The notes: a model not told the origin generated them from the letters alone. DNA of 64,000 nt from Acinetobacter gerneri DSM 14967 = CIP 107464 = MTCC 9824 (GCF_000368565.1 NZ_KB849544.1:566787-630786), one strand, 5' to 3'. Positions 16,951 to 26,382 are shown, numbered from the stretch's first letter. Numbers and translations are program-made.

Positions 16951-18081
16951 TTGGTCAATCTTGATGAAAAAGCTGCAAGATACCTATGGCATTACAAACC
17001 GGAAGTCACCTTTAGCGTTCCAACCATGGCAAACCGGGCAGCTGGTGCGGTAGCCGTACCTCATTTAATTTCCAAATATGTAAAAATCGAAGAGAGAAAT
17101 GATGAAAATGAAAACTATGGTGAAAATCGACGCCATAGCCCGTCTTGGCGTTCTCGTATCGTATTAAAAAATCCAGCGGGTGGTTATCGTAGAAGACCTG
17201 ATCTTATCATCGTCAAAGATGAATCTCGTCGTTGGCCAGGTGGCGAAATCGGTATTGAAGATAGCATTTATGAAACCGAATATGATGACAATCTCAAGCG
17301 CTTAGTGGAAATGAAGTTTCCCAAGGATTCACTCAACAAAGACCAAGAAGAGGATTATAAATATATTTCTGGGATTGAATCTTTTAGCACCCTCTGGATC
17401 ACTCAAGATAATAAGAGAGAGAACCATGAGAATACCTACGAGTTTTCCCAAGATCTCGTACCTGTTTTTGCAAAGGACAATTTACCTTATCCCTATAAGC
17501 TTGAACCGTGGATTTATAACAGCTTAAATCCAATAAATCTGCTCAGCGAAGAGCTGATTCAAGAAGAAGAAATCTCTCAATATTTTCGTCCTGAAACATT
17601 AATGGAATTGGAGAGCATCGCACCTTGGTTAATCAAAGAGGGAGAGTTTAAAGCTGAAAATGGACAATATGCTTTTATACCTCATGATGGCAGTCCTGCT
17701 TTAACTTATACAACACATGAACTCAGTCAAGCATGGGGAGAAATCCAAAAGGAAGTCGATTTAGTAGAACAAAGTTCAAATGCTATGCAACAAGATGAAT
17801 CAAGAAATAATCCAGAAATAACGCCCGCCCCATCCATCAATAATGAACCCAAAGAAGTCACACCATTACCACCAATTGTACAAGAAGCACAAGCTACAGT
17901 GGGTATGAGTACAGGTGATAAAATCATACTCGGACTGGAAATCGCTTCAACAGTCGCCTTGTTGATACCTGGGGTAAATATTGGGGCTGGTGCGCTTCGA
18001 GCAGGATTGTTTTTATTTAGAATTGCCAAATCAGCTCGGTTTGCGCCTGCTATCGCTCGTGGTTTACAAGCAGTTTTTTAA
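16951..18081 (+). CDS. T6SS effector with VRR-NUC nuclease domain (frame-separated from its N-terminus)
   Basis: This frame of at least 376 residues is open from 16906. It carries a PD-(D/E)xK core: RRRPDLIIV with Asp at about 84, then VEMKFPKD with Glu120 and Lys122. That is the VRR-NUC layout found in TseV-type type VI effectors that cut DNA in rival cells. The C-terminal region holds a Pro-rich linker and a hydrophobic segment (ASTVALLIPGVNIGAGALRA). TTG at 16951 is a formal start with no clear ribosome site, because the true N-terminus lies in the other frame upstream. A matching DUF3396-type immunity gene follows after 42 bp. Confidence 0.75.
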   Translation: MVNLDEKAARYLWHYKPEVTFSVPTMANRAAGAVAVPHLISKYVKIEERNDENENYGENRRHSPSWRSRIVLKNPAGGYRRRPDLIIVKDESRRWPGGEIGIEDSIYETEYDDNLKRLVEMKFPKDSLNKDQEEDYKYISGIESFSTLWITQDNKRENHENTYEFSQDLVPVFAKDNLPYPYKLEPWIYNSLNPINLLSEELIQEEEISQYFRPETLMELESIAPWLIKEGEFKAENGQYAFIPHDGSPALTYTTHELSQAWGEIQKEVDLVEQSSNAMQQDESRNNPEITPAPSINNEPKEVTPLPPIVQEAQATVGMSTGDKIILGLEIASTVALLIPGVNIGAGALRAGLFLFRIAKSARFAPAIARGLQAVF

Positions 18082-18123
18082 ATTGCAACACATTATATAA
18101 AATACAGAATGGACTAAACATCA

Positions 18124-18786
18124 ATGCACACCATAGAACTTCAAACACCTTCCGAAGCAGAACTTCTAGAACAATTACGACTCTCTGAACGTGAACTCCT
18201 CATGTTAGATAAAGATGATCAGGTGTTATCTCAACTTTCTCTGACCATTCAAATCTATTATAACAATGGTGGAAATGATGAGGGTAAACAGAAAGTTTTA
18301 GCCTTAATCGACAAATTTAAAAATCAATATCCATCCGTCCTTAGATCTCATTTTGCTGCATTTAGAAGTTCTGGTTTTGTGAAATTGACCGATAAAAGTT
18401 ATCAGTCTGCTTTTGCGAAAGCAAAAGATAGTAACGTCCTTGAGTGGTTTCTTTGCTCTGCGGAATCTGGCCTATTTTCAGGTGACTACGCTTTAGGCGT
18501 ACTCACTGCGCGTGATAACTATGGTTTATCGCATATGCATCTCAACTTCCCTATTTCAATGATCTATAGTGATAAAGGTCGTAAAGAATATTATGACTGG
18601 ATCAAATATGTCCTGAGTCATTTTGAAGTCTTTCATGGTTATGCAGGGCTAAGCATCCAATTGCCATTTGATCGGCACCCCTACCAGTTTTATGAATATG
18701 AAGTAAGCAAAAAGTATTGGGGAATAACACCCGATGGGGCTAGTTTCTTTAGAAGTGAATGGATGCAAGGTATGAATATGAAGTAA
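18124..18786 (+). pseudogene. DUF3396-like T6SS immunity protein, 5' part
   Basis: This 220-residue frame begins right after the nuclease gene. It matches the DUF3396 family of type VI immunity proteins, which neutralise VRR-NUC effectors in known pairs. It reads normally to GASFFRSEWMQG. The second copy of an 80-bp tandem duplication then shifts the frame and it stops after MNMK. Deleting one copy rejoins it to the downstream frame as SEWMQG-IRSINWYTF, a protein of about 414 residues. The truncated form is unlikely to protect. Confidence 0.75.
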
Positions 18787-18850
18787 GCAAAAAGTATTGG
18801 GGAATAACACCCGATGGGGCTAGTTTCTTTAGAAGTGAATGGATGCAAGG
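18691..18850 (+). repeat. Exact 80-bp tandem duplication inside the immunity gene
   Basis: Bases 18691-18770 and 18771-18850 are identical, and the first three bases after the second copy (TAT) also match. Because 80 is not a multiple of three, the extra copy shifts the frame. Perfect identity means a recent event that recombination or slippage could reverse. Confidence 0.95.
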
Positions 18851-19448
18851 TATCCGCAGTATTAACTGGTATACTTTTATTGGTGCGGAACTAAGAAACC
18901 AATTGGTCGGCCAACCCAACTATCTAGATACTATGAAAGCCTATCCTGAGTTGTCAGTCGAAGAAATAGGACAAACATTATCCTTTAAAGCTGGACCACT
19001 GCCACGTCTCGGAGATAAAGCTCTAGCCTTACCTCTACCTTATGTTGTTATCAATCAATTATGTCGAGTAGTGCGCACTGAGATGCCGAGTGATGCTATG
19101 CATACAGCTTATCGTGGTCCACGCTATTCACAATCAGAGGTTTATTACTGGATACATCGTTGGGATAGTGCCAATTTTGATCAAGGTATTCTTAATCTCA
19201 AGGGTAGAAAGGAAGAATTACTGCCTGTCCTTGGTGATTATAGCAATGATGATAATATCGTGCCCTATACTGGTATTTGGATTCCCTTTGATTTTGAAGG
19301 TCTGGGTAAAGAACTGAAAAAGGGGCAGGAATTTCCTGAAGAGGGTGAACACGAAAGACAAAGTGGTCGCATTTCCAGTAAGCTTGCTGTATGGAAACTT
19401 GCAAAACGTGAGGATGGCGGACCTGTTTTATTGCCGAATCCGTTTTAA
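18759..19448 (+). pseudogene. DUF3396-like T6SS immunity protein, 3' part
   Basis: This frame holds the C-terminal half of the same immunity protein: NWYTFIGAELRNQLVG through YTGIWIPFDFEGLGKEL to the stop. It has a formal ATG at 18759, within the first copy of the duplication, but only the part from about 18770 belongs to the native reading. It is open to its natural end with no further damage, which suggests the duplication is recent. Confidence 0.75.
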
Positions 19449-19588
19449 GTTGCTAATCACTTAGAACTTCATTTGCAAATGTAAATGAAGAGATATGTCA
19501 AATGGATGCTTGGAAATAAAAACAAAGTTGAGATATCCAAATTAAATACTTAATCAGATTTGTGAGAATCAAATAATTATAATGTGGC

Positions 19589-19616
19589 AAAAAAAAGGGA
19601 CTTTAAATAAGCCCCT
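19589..19616 (-). terminator. Terminator of the tRNA pair
   Basis: On the minus strand AGGGGC / GTCCCT form a 6-bp stem (one G-T pair) followed by eight T, about 20 bp after the tRNA-Trp 3' end. Confidence 0.6.
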
Positions 19617-19634
19617 GTTTTTTAATAGAATCTT

Positions 19635-19708
19635 TGGCAGAGGATCAAGGACTCGAACCTTGACGAACGGTTTTGGAGACCGTCATGCTACCATTACACC
19701 AATCCTCT
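19635..19708 (-). tRNA. tRNA-Trp (CCA anticodon)
   Basis: This is a 74-nt gene with encoded 3' CCA. The acceptor stem is AGAGGAT / ATCCTCT. The anticodon stem ACGGT / ACCGT holds the loop CTCCAAA, so the anticodon is CCA. The T-loop is TTCGAGTC. The D stem is short (GTG / CAT). The discriminator base is G, as expected for tRNA-Trp. It lies 40 bp downstream of tRNA-Leu, and the two are probably co-transcribed. Confidence 0.88.
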
Positions 19709-19748
19709 ATCTCAAAATATAAAGTTTTAATATTACTTTATAATTTGA

Positions 19749-19833
19749 TGGTGGGGGCGAAGAGACTCGAACTCTTACACCTTGCGGCGCTGGAACCTAA
19801 ATCCAGTGCGTCTACCAATTTCGCCACGCCCCC
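19749..19833 (-). tRNA. tRNA-Leu (UAG anticodon)
   Basis: This 85-nt class II tRNA has acceptor GGGGGCG / CGCCCCC and an encoded CCA. The anticodon stem CTGGA / TCCAG holds the loop TTTAGGT, giving UAG. The long variable arm (CGCCGCAAGGTG) is diagnostic of tRNA-Leu. Confidence 0.94.
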
Positions 19834-19914
19834 GATGGCTGTGTATATTATAGAGATCATGCCCTGCTGACAAGCCCTTTTTATAAAAAACCGCATCATT
19901 TGTTTAAATATAAA

Positions 19915-20769
19915 TCAAAAGTGCGATATGTTGCTTTTTCTTTGTACATTTTTGCTTAATGCTTGTTTTATTTGGCAAATATTGGCAAATCTTTGATCAA
20001 TTTTCTTTGCTAAAATTTGCTCAAAAATAGGATATAAAGCATGAAACTTTTCAGGTAAATTTATTTTTAATAGCTGACAATGCAAAATTGCCCATTCTTT
20101 ATAGCTATTGCAACTCAAACGATTTTGCGTCAACCATTCCAACCAGATTATTCCGAGCGCATAAATATCAGACTGTATGCTCTTCTCTGCCGCGTGAAAT
20201 AACTCTGGAGCCATATAACGTGGTGTCGCCGATAAATGAGGTCGAATCAACCCATTGATTGTACGAGCTTGCTCAAAATCGATAAGAAACACACTATTTG
20301 TATTGATTCGAAAATGTTCCTTTTTTAAATCACCATGAATGAAGCCCAATTGATGTAGGTTTTGCAACACATCTAAGCTTTTTAGCAAAATATTAACAGT
20401 TGCTTTTTCAGATATACTTTGAGGGTTTTGCGCAAATAAATTATTTGCATCTTCAATCAATAATCCAGCACTATAAAATTGCTCATCACTACGAATATAT
20501 TGCTGTGGATCAATGATTGCAAAATTTCCCAGTACAGAATGCTTTGCAGATTCTACTCGATTTAATTCACGATAAATTTCAAGTTCATTTTCAAAATAGT
20601 GTTCAGCTAATTCATGTATACCTAGAGCCTGAAGTTTTAACCAATATGGCTTTTTATTTACATGAATACGATACAATCTGCGCCCTAGCAGTTGGCTACT
20701 TTGTTTATTTTCTAGTTGTAGTTGCCCAAGATCAATCTTAGGCATCAACACATTGAGTTGCTTGGACAT
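19915..20769 (-). CDS. Protein kinase-like protein
   Basis: This 284-residue protein has a eukaryote-like kinase core. YWLKLQ supplies the ATP-binding lysine, HGDLKKEHF replaces HRDLKxxN (His in place of the usual Asn), DFEQA replaces DFG, and YMAPELF is an APE-like motif followed by SDIYALGIIWLEW. The substitutions are like those in RIO- or lipopolysaccharide-kinase-type enzymes, so the target may be protein or small molecule. Its start lies 32 bp inside the end of the patatin gene upstream, indicating one transcript and possible coupling. Confidence 0.75.
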   Translation of the reverse strand: MSKQLNVLMPKIDLGQLQLENKQSSQLLGRRLYRIHVNKKPYWLKLQALGIHELAEHYFENELEIYRELNRVESAKHSVLGNFAIIDPQQYIRSDEQFYSAGLLIEDANNLFAQNPQSISEKATVNILLKSLDVLQNLHQLGFIHGDLKKEHFRINTNSVFLIDFEQARTINGLIRPHLSATPRYMAPELFHAAEKSIQSDIYALGIIWLEWLTQNRLSCNSYKEWAILHCQLLKINLPEKFHALYPIFEQILAKKIDQRFANICQIKQALSKNVQRKSNISHF

Positions 20770-22297
20770 TGTATCTTTGTCGTGTTTGTGGGTGATTTAA
20801 AACTTCTAAACAATGTTGAATTGTTTTACCAATACGCGCATGAGTTTCTATACTCGAAATTTTAGGCCAAGTTGCACGCTCACCTTCTTTTTGTAATAGT
20901 TTAAATAGATTTGGTTTAGGATTTTGCAGCATATAACGATAGTGTCTTAAGCTGTATTTACCAACAATATTGACATCACCATAGTAACGCTGATCAACGA
21001 TCCCATAACCATGATCGACCAATCTCTGTACTGCTGGCACACGTCCAATACGATTACGGGTAAAATCCATTACGCCCATCGCCAAAACCTTACCTTGTTT
21101 ACGCACGATTCTTTCTGGCCAGCTCAATAGATCTTTTCTATAGCGCTCATCATCTGTCTGCATAAACGGCACGATATGTGGGTTCACCTGACTCGCAATA
21201 CTATAGTTTAGATTATATAAACGTGACATGCGCTCTTGAGGGAAATCACTACGCACACTACCGTCTACCCAACGCGTATTGGCTAAATAAGGTGTATGCA
21301 CCCCATCATAGCGTTTGCTGGTCAACCTAACAGGTGGAAATAAGATTGGAACAGCACAAGACGCCAAAACCGCACTCCAAACCAAAAGATCAGGTGAAGT
21401 ATATTTATTCATGATTCGGGCATCTTGTGATGAATCATAAGGTGCAACGGTAACATTGATATCTAAGCCAGAATTTTTATAAGCTTCTTCAAATGTTATA
21501 TCACCTAAATTTTCTACTAAAAATTTCTTCAGATAGAGCACATCGGCAAAACCACCATTGCCTTTAACCAGTTCTTTTAGACCACGAAAATGAAAGGCTT
21601 CACTATAAAAATGATCGCCATTTAAAATTTCTACAATTTCATCTGGTTTTGCAACGCCGAGCATTCCCGTCATGATTGCACCAGCACTCGAACCAGATAG
21701 TACTTTTGGCATTAAGTCTTGTTCCATCAAGGCTTTAACAACGCCACTATGAAACAATCCCAAAGTTGCCCCACCTGAAAACATCAGGGCTGGTTGTCCG
21801 TAAGCTTTTTGACAGTTTTCAAAAAAGTTTAACTTTTCAGGCAGACTTAAATTTTCACATTTTTCTGAAGCGATATAGGCCAAACTCTGACTTACTTCTT
21901 CAATATAATCTTCGATCAGTTTTTTTGTGCCAATATAGGTTTCAGCAAATAACATCGGATGCCCAATATTGGCTACGTCATAAGTAAAACCTTCACGTAA
22001 TATATAGATTAAATCTGCGGTCCGCCCTTGCAAGCGATAACGACGTAACAAGGTTAAACGATGTGAAATAATTTCCGCATCAAAATAGGACGAGCTATTG
22101 TCGTATTTCCATTCTTGTGCCCCACTTTCCTCATCAAGTTTCAGTGCAATTGATTTCCATTCTTCATAGTTATCTGCATGATCTAATTGGCGTTTTAGTT
22201 TTTTAATTCTATACGCCTGATGTGGATTTAGATTTTGATGTAATTCTAATAACATATTGACCTCTATGCTTTCATTTATCGAATCACGTTTAAGCAA
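20738..22297 (-). CDS. Patatin-like phospholipase with DUF3336 domain
   Basis: This 519-residue protein has an N-terminal DUF3336-like helical region (about 1-160). The patatin domain follows: oxyanion loop SGGATLGLFHSG, nucleophile elbow GSSAG, and catalytic Asp in WVDGSVRSDFP. The family hydrolyses acyl esters of phospholipids or triacylglycerols with a Ser-Asp dyad. The combination with DUF3336 resembles eukaryotic triacylglycerol lipases. The downstream kinase-like gene overlaps it by 32 bp. It is divergent from the AAA ATPase gene. Confidence 0.88.
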   Translation of the reverse strand: MLKRDSINESIEVNMLLELHQNLNPHQAYRIKKLKRQLDHADNYEEWKSIALKLDEESGAQEWKYDNSSSYFDAEIISHRLTLLRRYRLQGRTADLIYILREGFTYDVANIGHPMLFAETYIGTKKLIEDYIEEVSQSLAYIASEKCENLSLPEKLNFFENCQKAYGQPALMFSGGATLGLFHSGVVKALMEQDLMPKVLSGSSAGAIMTGMLGVAKPDEIVEILNGDHFYSEAFHFRGLKELVKGNGGFADVLYLKKFLVENLGDITFEEAYKNSGLDINVTVAPYDSSQDARIMNKYTSPDLLVWSAVLASCAVPILFPPVRLTSKRYDGVHTPYLANTRWVDGSVRSDFPQERMSRLYNLNYSIASQVNPHIVPFMQTDDERYRKDLLSWPERIVRKQGKVLAMGVMDFTRNRIGRVPAVQRLVDHGYGIVDQRYYGDVNIVGKYSLRHYRYMLQNPKPNLFKLLQKEGERATWPKISSIETHARIGKTIQHCLEVLNHPQTRQRYNVQATQCVDA

Positions 22298-22467
22298 TCA
22301 GACACAAGTTTTGATTTTAAAATCTATCTCAATATTAACTGATTTTTCAATTGCAAAATAATTTATTCCTATACATTAACAATCATTTTCAAATTCGGAA
22401 TTAGACCTTTTGTAAAAACTGGTGTTACTATCCAAGCACAATGTAAAAGCTTTAGTCGTGAACAAAA

Positions 22468-23340
22468 ATGGCAACAATTGATTTACCAGAACATTTACTC
22501 AAAACTTTATCCGTTGTACTTGATCAATTGCATCAAGTTTTGCCTGAAGCAAAGCAAGAAACGGATTTTGCTGCGCCTGCCTTTCGTTGGCAGAATAAAC
22601 AACTCAAAGCACTTTATCATCCGAAAGCGATGCACTTGGATGACTTAAAAGGTATTGAACGACAAAAAGCAAAAATTTTGCAAAATACAGAGCAATTTCT
22701 GCATGGCTTACCAGCCAATGATATTTTGCTAACGGGTTCTCGCGGTACAGGTAAATCGTCTATCGTGCGTTCATTGTTGACTAAATATCAGGATCAAGGC
22801 TTACGTTTGATTGAAATAGAACGTGATGATTTATCTGATTTACCTGAAATTCAAAAGCTCATCAAAGATCGCCCTGAAAAATTTATCGTGTATTGTGATG
22901 ATTTAGCCTTCAATGCAGAAGACGAAAATTACCGTAGTTTAAAAAGTGTTTTAGACGGTTCTTTACAATCAGGTTCAAGTAATTTCATCATTTATGCAAC
23001 CAGTAATCGTCGTCATTTACTGCCAGAATTTATGCATGAAAATACACCTGTGACTCGTGTAGATGTTCCCCAATACACTGAATTACACCCTCAAGAAGCG
23101 ATTGAGGAAAAAATTTCTTTGTCAGATCGTTTTGGAATGTGGCTATCTTTTTATCCAATGGATCAAGCACTTTACCTTGAAATTGTTGAGCATTATCTCA
23201 AAAAAGCAGAAATGCCTTTTACTGAAGAAGCTCGTGCTGAAGCACTGCGTTGGTGTCAAGCTCGTGGACAGCGCTCAGGTCGTGCTGCATACCAGTTCTC
23301 AAAACATTGGATTGGTGCTGAAAAGTTAAAAGCACTTTAA
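22468..23340 (+). CDS. AAA ATPase, DUF815 family
   Basis: This 290-residue P-loop ATPase has Walker A (LLTGSRGTGKSSIVRSLL) and Walker B (FIVYCDDLAF). A sensor-like IIYATSNRRHLLPE and the YTELHPQEAIEEKISLSDRFG segment characterise DUF815. The family is conserved in proteobacteria, but its physiological role is not established. It is a single gene, convergent with tsaD. Confidence 0.87.
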   Translation: MATIDLPEHLLKTLSVVLDQLHQVLPEAKQETDFAAPAFRWQNKQLKALYHPKAMHLDDLKGIERQKAKILQNTEQFLHGLPANDILLTGSRGTGKSSIVRSLLTKYQDQGLRLIEIERDDLSDLPEIQKLIKDRPEKFIVYCDDLAFNAEDENYRSLKSVLDGSLQSGSSNFIIYATSNRRHLLPEFMHENTPVTRVDVPQYTELHPQEAIEEKISLSDRFGMWLSFYPMDQALYLEIVEHYLKKAEMPFTEEARAEALRWCQARGQRSGRAAYQFSKHWIGAEKLKAL

Positions 23341-23435
23341 TTAACTGACACAACCAATCATTTTTGTAGAGACAACCTTAACTCGGCTTAAATTTAGAGC
23401 TAAGTTAAGGCAGAACAAGATCAAATCGACACAAT

Positions 23436-23458
23436 AAAAAAGAGGTTTCCGCCTCTTT
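23436..23458 (-). terminator. Terminator of tsaD
   Basis: AAAGAGG / CCTCTTT form a 7-bp stem with a 6-base loop. Further A residues on the plus strand give a T run after the stem on the minus strand. Confidence 0.7.
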
Positions 23459-23493
23459 ACTTACTTATAGAAAGTCACTTACTTTCACACTGA

Positions 23494-24507
23494 TTAAGCT
23501 TCTGGATTGCTTAATTCAGTCATCGGCCAACGTGGTGTAGTCGTTACAGATAAGCCATCATGTTCACCGGCTTTTAAACGCTGATAACCTGCAAAAGCAA
23601 TCATTGCACCATTATCCGTACATAAAGCAGGTTCAGCATAATAAACAGTTGCTTTGATTTTAGCCAAATCCGCTTCTAATCGTTCACGTAAACGACGATT
23701 GGCACTTACGCCACCTGCAATCACTAAACGTCTTAAACCTGTTTGTTTCAATGCTTTCACAGATTTTTTAACCAAAGTATCAACCAAAGCTTCTTGAAAT
23801 GAAGCTGCAATATCCGCTTCACGATTTTCACCTTGAACTTTTTTAAGTTGTACTGAAACAGCCGTTTTTAAACCACTAAAAGAAAAATCTAGACCTTGAT
23901 GTAACATTGGACGAGGAAATTCAAAGGCATTGATGTCACCATCAGCTGCAAGTTTTGAAATATTTGGACCACCTGGATAAGGTAAACCCATCATTTTCGC
24001 CACTTTATCAAAAGCTTCACCAGCGGCATCATCGATAGACTCACCCAAAATTTCATACTGGCCAATTCCATGTGCAGCCATCAATTGAGTGTGTCCACCG
24101 GACACTAAAAGCGCAACAAATGGAAATTCTGGCGGATTTGCAGATAAAAGTGGTGCAAGCATATGGCCTTCCATATGATGCACACCAATCGCAGGTTTAT
24201 TTAAGGCAAATGCCAAAGTGCGTCCAAATAAAGCACCCGTCATCAAGGCACCCATCAAGCCCGGACCACGTGTATATGCTACAGCATCTATTTCAGATTT
24301 TTTAATTTTGCTTTGATCAAGCAATTGATTTATCAAAGGAATAAGCTTTCGCACATGATCACGAGACGCCAGTTCAGGAACCACACCACCATATTCAGCA
24401 TGTAGTTTAATCTGACTATATAGCACCTGCCCTCTTAAGCCGACTTCACTATCATAAAGTGCTAGACCTGTTTCATCACATGAAGTTTCTAAGCCTAAAA
24501 CGATCAT
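23494..24507 (-). CDS. tsaD: tRNA N6-threonylcarbamoyladenosine transferase subunit TsaD
   Basis: TsaD transfers the threonylcarbamoyl group onto A37 of ANN-reading tRNAs together with TsaB and TsaE; it is essential in most bacteria. The protein has 337 residues, the usual length. It begins [14 protein letters not shown], has the metal-binding HHMEGH and the nucleotide loops LVSGGHTQL and [11 protein letters not shown] chose 24507, with AAAGG about 8 bases upstream, over a TTG 24 bases earlier that adds residues absent from the family. It is divergent from rpsU. Confidence 0.96.
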   Translation of the reverse strand: MIVLGLETSCDETGLALYDSEVGLRGQVLYSQIKLHAEYGGVVPELASRDHVRKLIPLINQLLDQSKIKKSEIDAVAYTRGPGLMGALMTGALFGRTLAFALNKPAIGVHHMEGHMLAPLLSANPPEFPFVALLVSGGHTQLMAAHGIGQYEILGESIDDAAGEAFDKVAKMMGLPYPGGPNISKLAADGDINAFEFPRPMLHQGLDFSFSGLKTAVSVQLKKVQGENREADIAASFQEALVDTLVKKSVKALKQTGLRRLVIAGGVSANRRLRERLEADLAKIKATVYYAEPALCTDNGAMIAFAGYQRLKAGEHDGLSVTTTPRWPMTELSNPEA

Positions 24508-24652
24508 TAATCTGCCTTTTACCCGTATCAAAATATTGCAAATGCTATTATAGACTTGTGGTATGAGATGTAAATGAGTAAAATACGCTCCTCACTTGTG
24601 ACTTGGTGCAATAATGTACCCAGTCTTATCCATAAACTAATGAGGATTCTTC

Positions 24653-24868
24653 ATGCCACAAGTTAAATTGAAAGAAGGCGAACCAGTTGACGTAGCTATC
24701 CGTCGTTTTAAACGTTCATGCGAAAAAGCTGGTGTTTTAGCTGACGTTCGTAAACGCGAATTCTACGAAAAACCAACTCAAGAACGTAAACGTAAAAAAG
24801 CTGCTGCTGTTAAACGCTACCAAAAGAAATTGGCTCGCGAATCAGTACGTACTACTCGCCTTTACTAA
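24653..24868 (+). CDS. rpsU: 30S ribosomal protein S21
   Basis: This 71-residue basic protein starts [20 protein letters not shown] after Met, and the KKRK-rich centre is typical of S21. It joins the 30S platform near the anti-Shine-Dalgarno region. TGAGGATTC precedes the start. It is followed after 38 bp by the yqeY-like gene, a common neighbour ahead of dnaG and rpoD in related genomes. Here the synteny ends at yqeY. Confidence 0.97.
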
Positions 24869-24906
24869 GATTAATTTGTGATTGATTGACTACTTGGACA
24901 AGATAA

Positions 24907-25353
24907 ATGACTACTTTAAAAAACCAAATAACTGATGTTTTGAAAGCAACTATGCGTGCTAAAGAAATGGATAAGTTAACGGTCATACGTAGTCTGCAAG
25001 CAGCAATCAAGCAAATTGAAGTCGATGAGCGCATTGAGCTTAGCGATAGCCAAGTTCTTGCGGTCATTGAAAAGCAAATCAAGCAACGAAAAGAGTCAGT
25101 TAAAGCCTTTGAAGGCGCTGGCCGAGAAGATTTAGCTAGTAAAGAACAAGCCGAAATCGAGGTTCTCTCTCAATTTCTACCTGAAGCTATGTCAGAGGAA
25201 GAGCTTGATTCTCTCATTGCGCAAACAATTGAAGCGCAAGGTGCTACTAGCATGAAAGATATGGGTAAGGTGATGAATTCTCTACGTCCGATCATAGCCG
25301 GACGTGCCGATCCTGCACAAGTTTCTAGCAAAATCAAAGCTAAACTTGCTTAA
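24907..25353 (+). CDS. GatB/YqeY domain protein
   Basis: This 148-residue protein is made entirely of the YqeY domain: IRSLQAAIKQIEVDER near the start, FLPEAMSEEEL in the middle, and a C-terminal MKDMGKVMNSLRPIIAGRAD. The domain resembles the tRNA-binding tail of GatB amidotransferase, but stand-alone copies have no proven reaction. It is co-oriented with rpsU at 38 bp and probably shares its transcript. Confidence 0.9.
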   Translation: MTTLKNQITDVLKATMRAKEMDKLTVIRSLQAAIKQIEVDERIELSDSQVLAVIEKQIKQRKESVKAFEGAGREDLASKEQAEIEVLSQFLPEAMSEEELDSLIAQTIEAQGATSMKDMGKVMNSLRPIIAGRADPAQVSSKIKAKLA

Positions 25354-25431
25354 TATCTGTTTATAAATATTCTCAATGTTTGATTTGGACTATTTAATTC
25401 GTTAAATAGCCCAATACCTCTCCTTCCTGAT

Positions 25432-25995
25432 TCAAGCTTTACTTTCTAGCTTATATAAACAAATATCTCGCATACTGCCATCTAATGGGTTTTGTGCTGA
25501 TTGATATTCTATTTCAGATAAATAAAAATTCGCTCTTAAACACAGCTGCCTCGCTTTCACATTTTCCCTATCAACAAATGCATCAAGCTGCTTAAATCCT
25601 TTATTTTCAATTAAATCACCAACAAAAAGCCTTAAAGCTTCTGTCATATAACCTTGACCATGATAAGCAACATTGGCCCAAAATCCGACCGCAGCTGTAT
25701 TGTTCACCCAGTCTATCTTGTGTATATCAATGACACCAATAAAAGCATGAGTTTTAGCATCACGTATGTTGTAAACAAAATTTTCTTTATTAAGTAAAGC
25801 TAAAACTCTCGACCGACAAAATGCTTTAGACGAATCCAAACTCGGCTCTTGCATCACCCAAGGCATACTTGCAGGAAATTTTCTGAATACTGGCAAAGAA
25901 TGAATTAATGCCTGATAAAGATCTTCTGCATCATTTTCATTTAAGATATTTAAAACAACTTGCTCATTTTCAATTTTAAAGGCTTCAAATTGCAT
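25432..25995 (-). CDS. GNAT-family N-acetyltransferase (RimJ/RimL type)
   Basis: This 187-residue protein has the GNAT fold. IGVIDIHKIDWVNNTAAVGFW forms the central strands. Acetyl-CoA loop A is seen as AYHGQGYMTEALRLF, and RENVKARQLCLRANF is the typical end of RimJ/RimL-type domains. Such enzymes acetylate protein N-termini or small amines; the substrate is unknown. It starts 8 bp after the GFA-family gene and is co-directional with the protease gene upstream. Confidence 0.85.
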   Translation of the reverse strand: MQFEAFKIENEQVVLNILNENDAEDLYQALIHSLPVFRKFPASMPWVMQEPSLDSSKAFCRSRVLALLNKENFVYNIRDAKTHAFIGVIDIHKIDWVNNTAAVGFWANVAYHGQGYMTEALRLFVGDLIENKGFKQLDAFVDRENVKARQLCLRANFYLSEIEYQSAQNPLDGSMRDICLYKLESKA

Positions 25996-26003
25996 TTTTT
26001 CTC

Positions 26004-26372
26004 TTATTTTTTAATGTCTAGAAAATCTGGTTTTTGCTCAGTAAAAAATTCTTCTGTTGGTGCAGGGATTGAACCCTCAGTGACTGTACCTAAGCGTAAG
26101 CGAATCACGCCAGCCAAATCTTTTCGATAGGAATAAATCGGGCTCGCACATTCCATACAAAATACCCGTGCTTTATGTTCTGTATGAAAATATTCTTTGA
26201 GATACTTTATGCCTTGTACGATCCTAAATTTACTTTGATCTAAAGGACTGTTCCAACCTGCAACACTACCCTGAGCCAGTTTACAATGCTGACAATAACA
26301 TAAAATACTCTGTTCAATTTCACCTAAATATTCGTACTGAATTGCGCCACACAGACATTGTCCCTTAATCAT
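26004..26372 (-). CDS. GFA/CENP-V-family zinc protein
   Basis: This 122-residue protein has the zinc-binding pattern of the glutathione-dependent formaldehyde-activating (GFA) family: GQCLCGAIQY, CYCQHC and FCMECASPIY, seven visible cysteines in the usual spacing. The family is often linked to S-hydroxymethylglutathione formation, though many members have no proven activity. It sits 10 bp after the BepA-like gene and 8 bp before the acetyltransferase, so the three form an apparent operon. Confidence 0.87.
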   Translation of the reverse strand: MIKGQCLCGAIQYEYLGEIEQSILCYCQHCKLAQGSVAGWNSPLDQSKFRIVQGIKYLKEYFHTEHKARVFCMECASPIYSYRKDLAGVIRLRLGTVTEGSIPAPTEEFFTEQKPDFLDIKK

Positions 26373-26382
26373 TTTTATTCTC

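Noticed and set aside
25387..25412. Hairpin after the yqeY-like gene as terminator
   Set aside because: The CTATTTAA / TTAAATAG stem lacks a T tract and is AT-rich; support is too weak.
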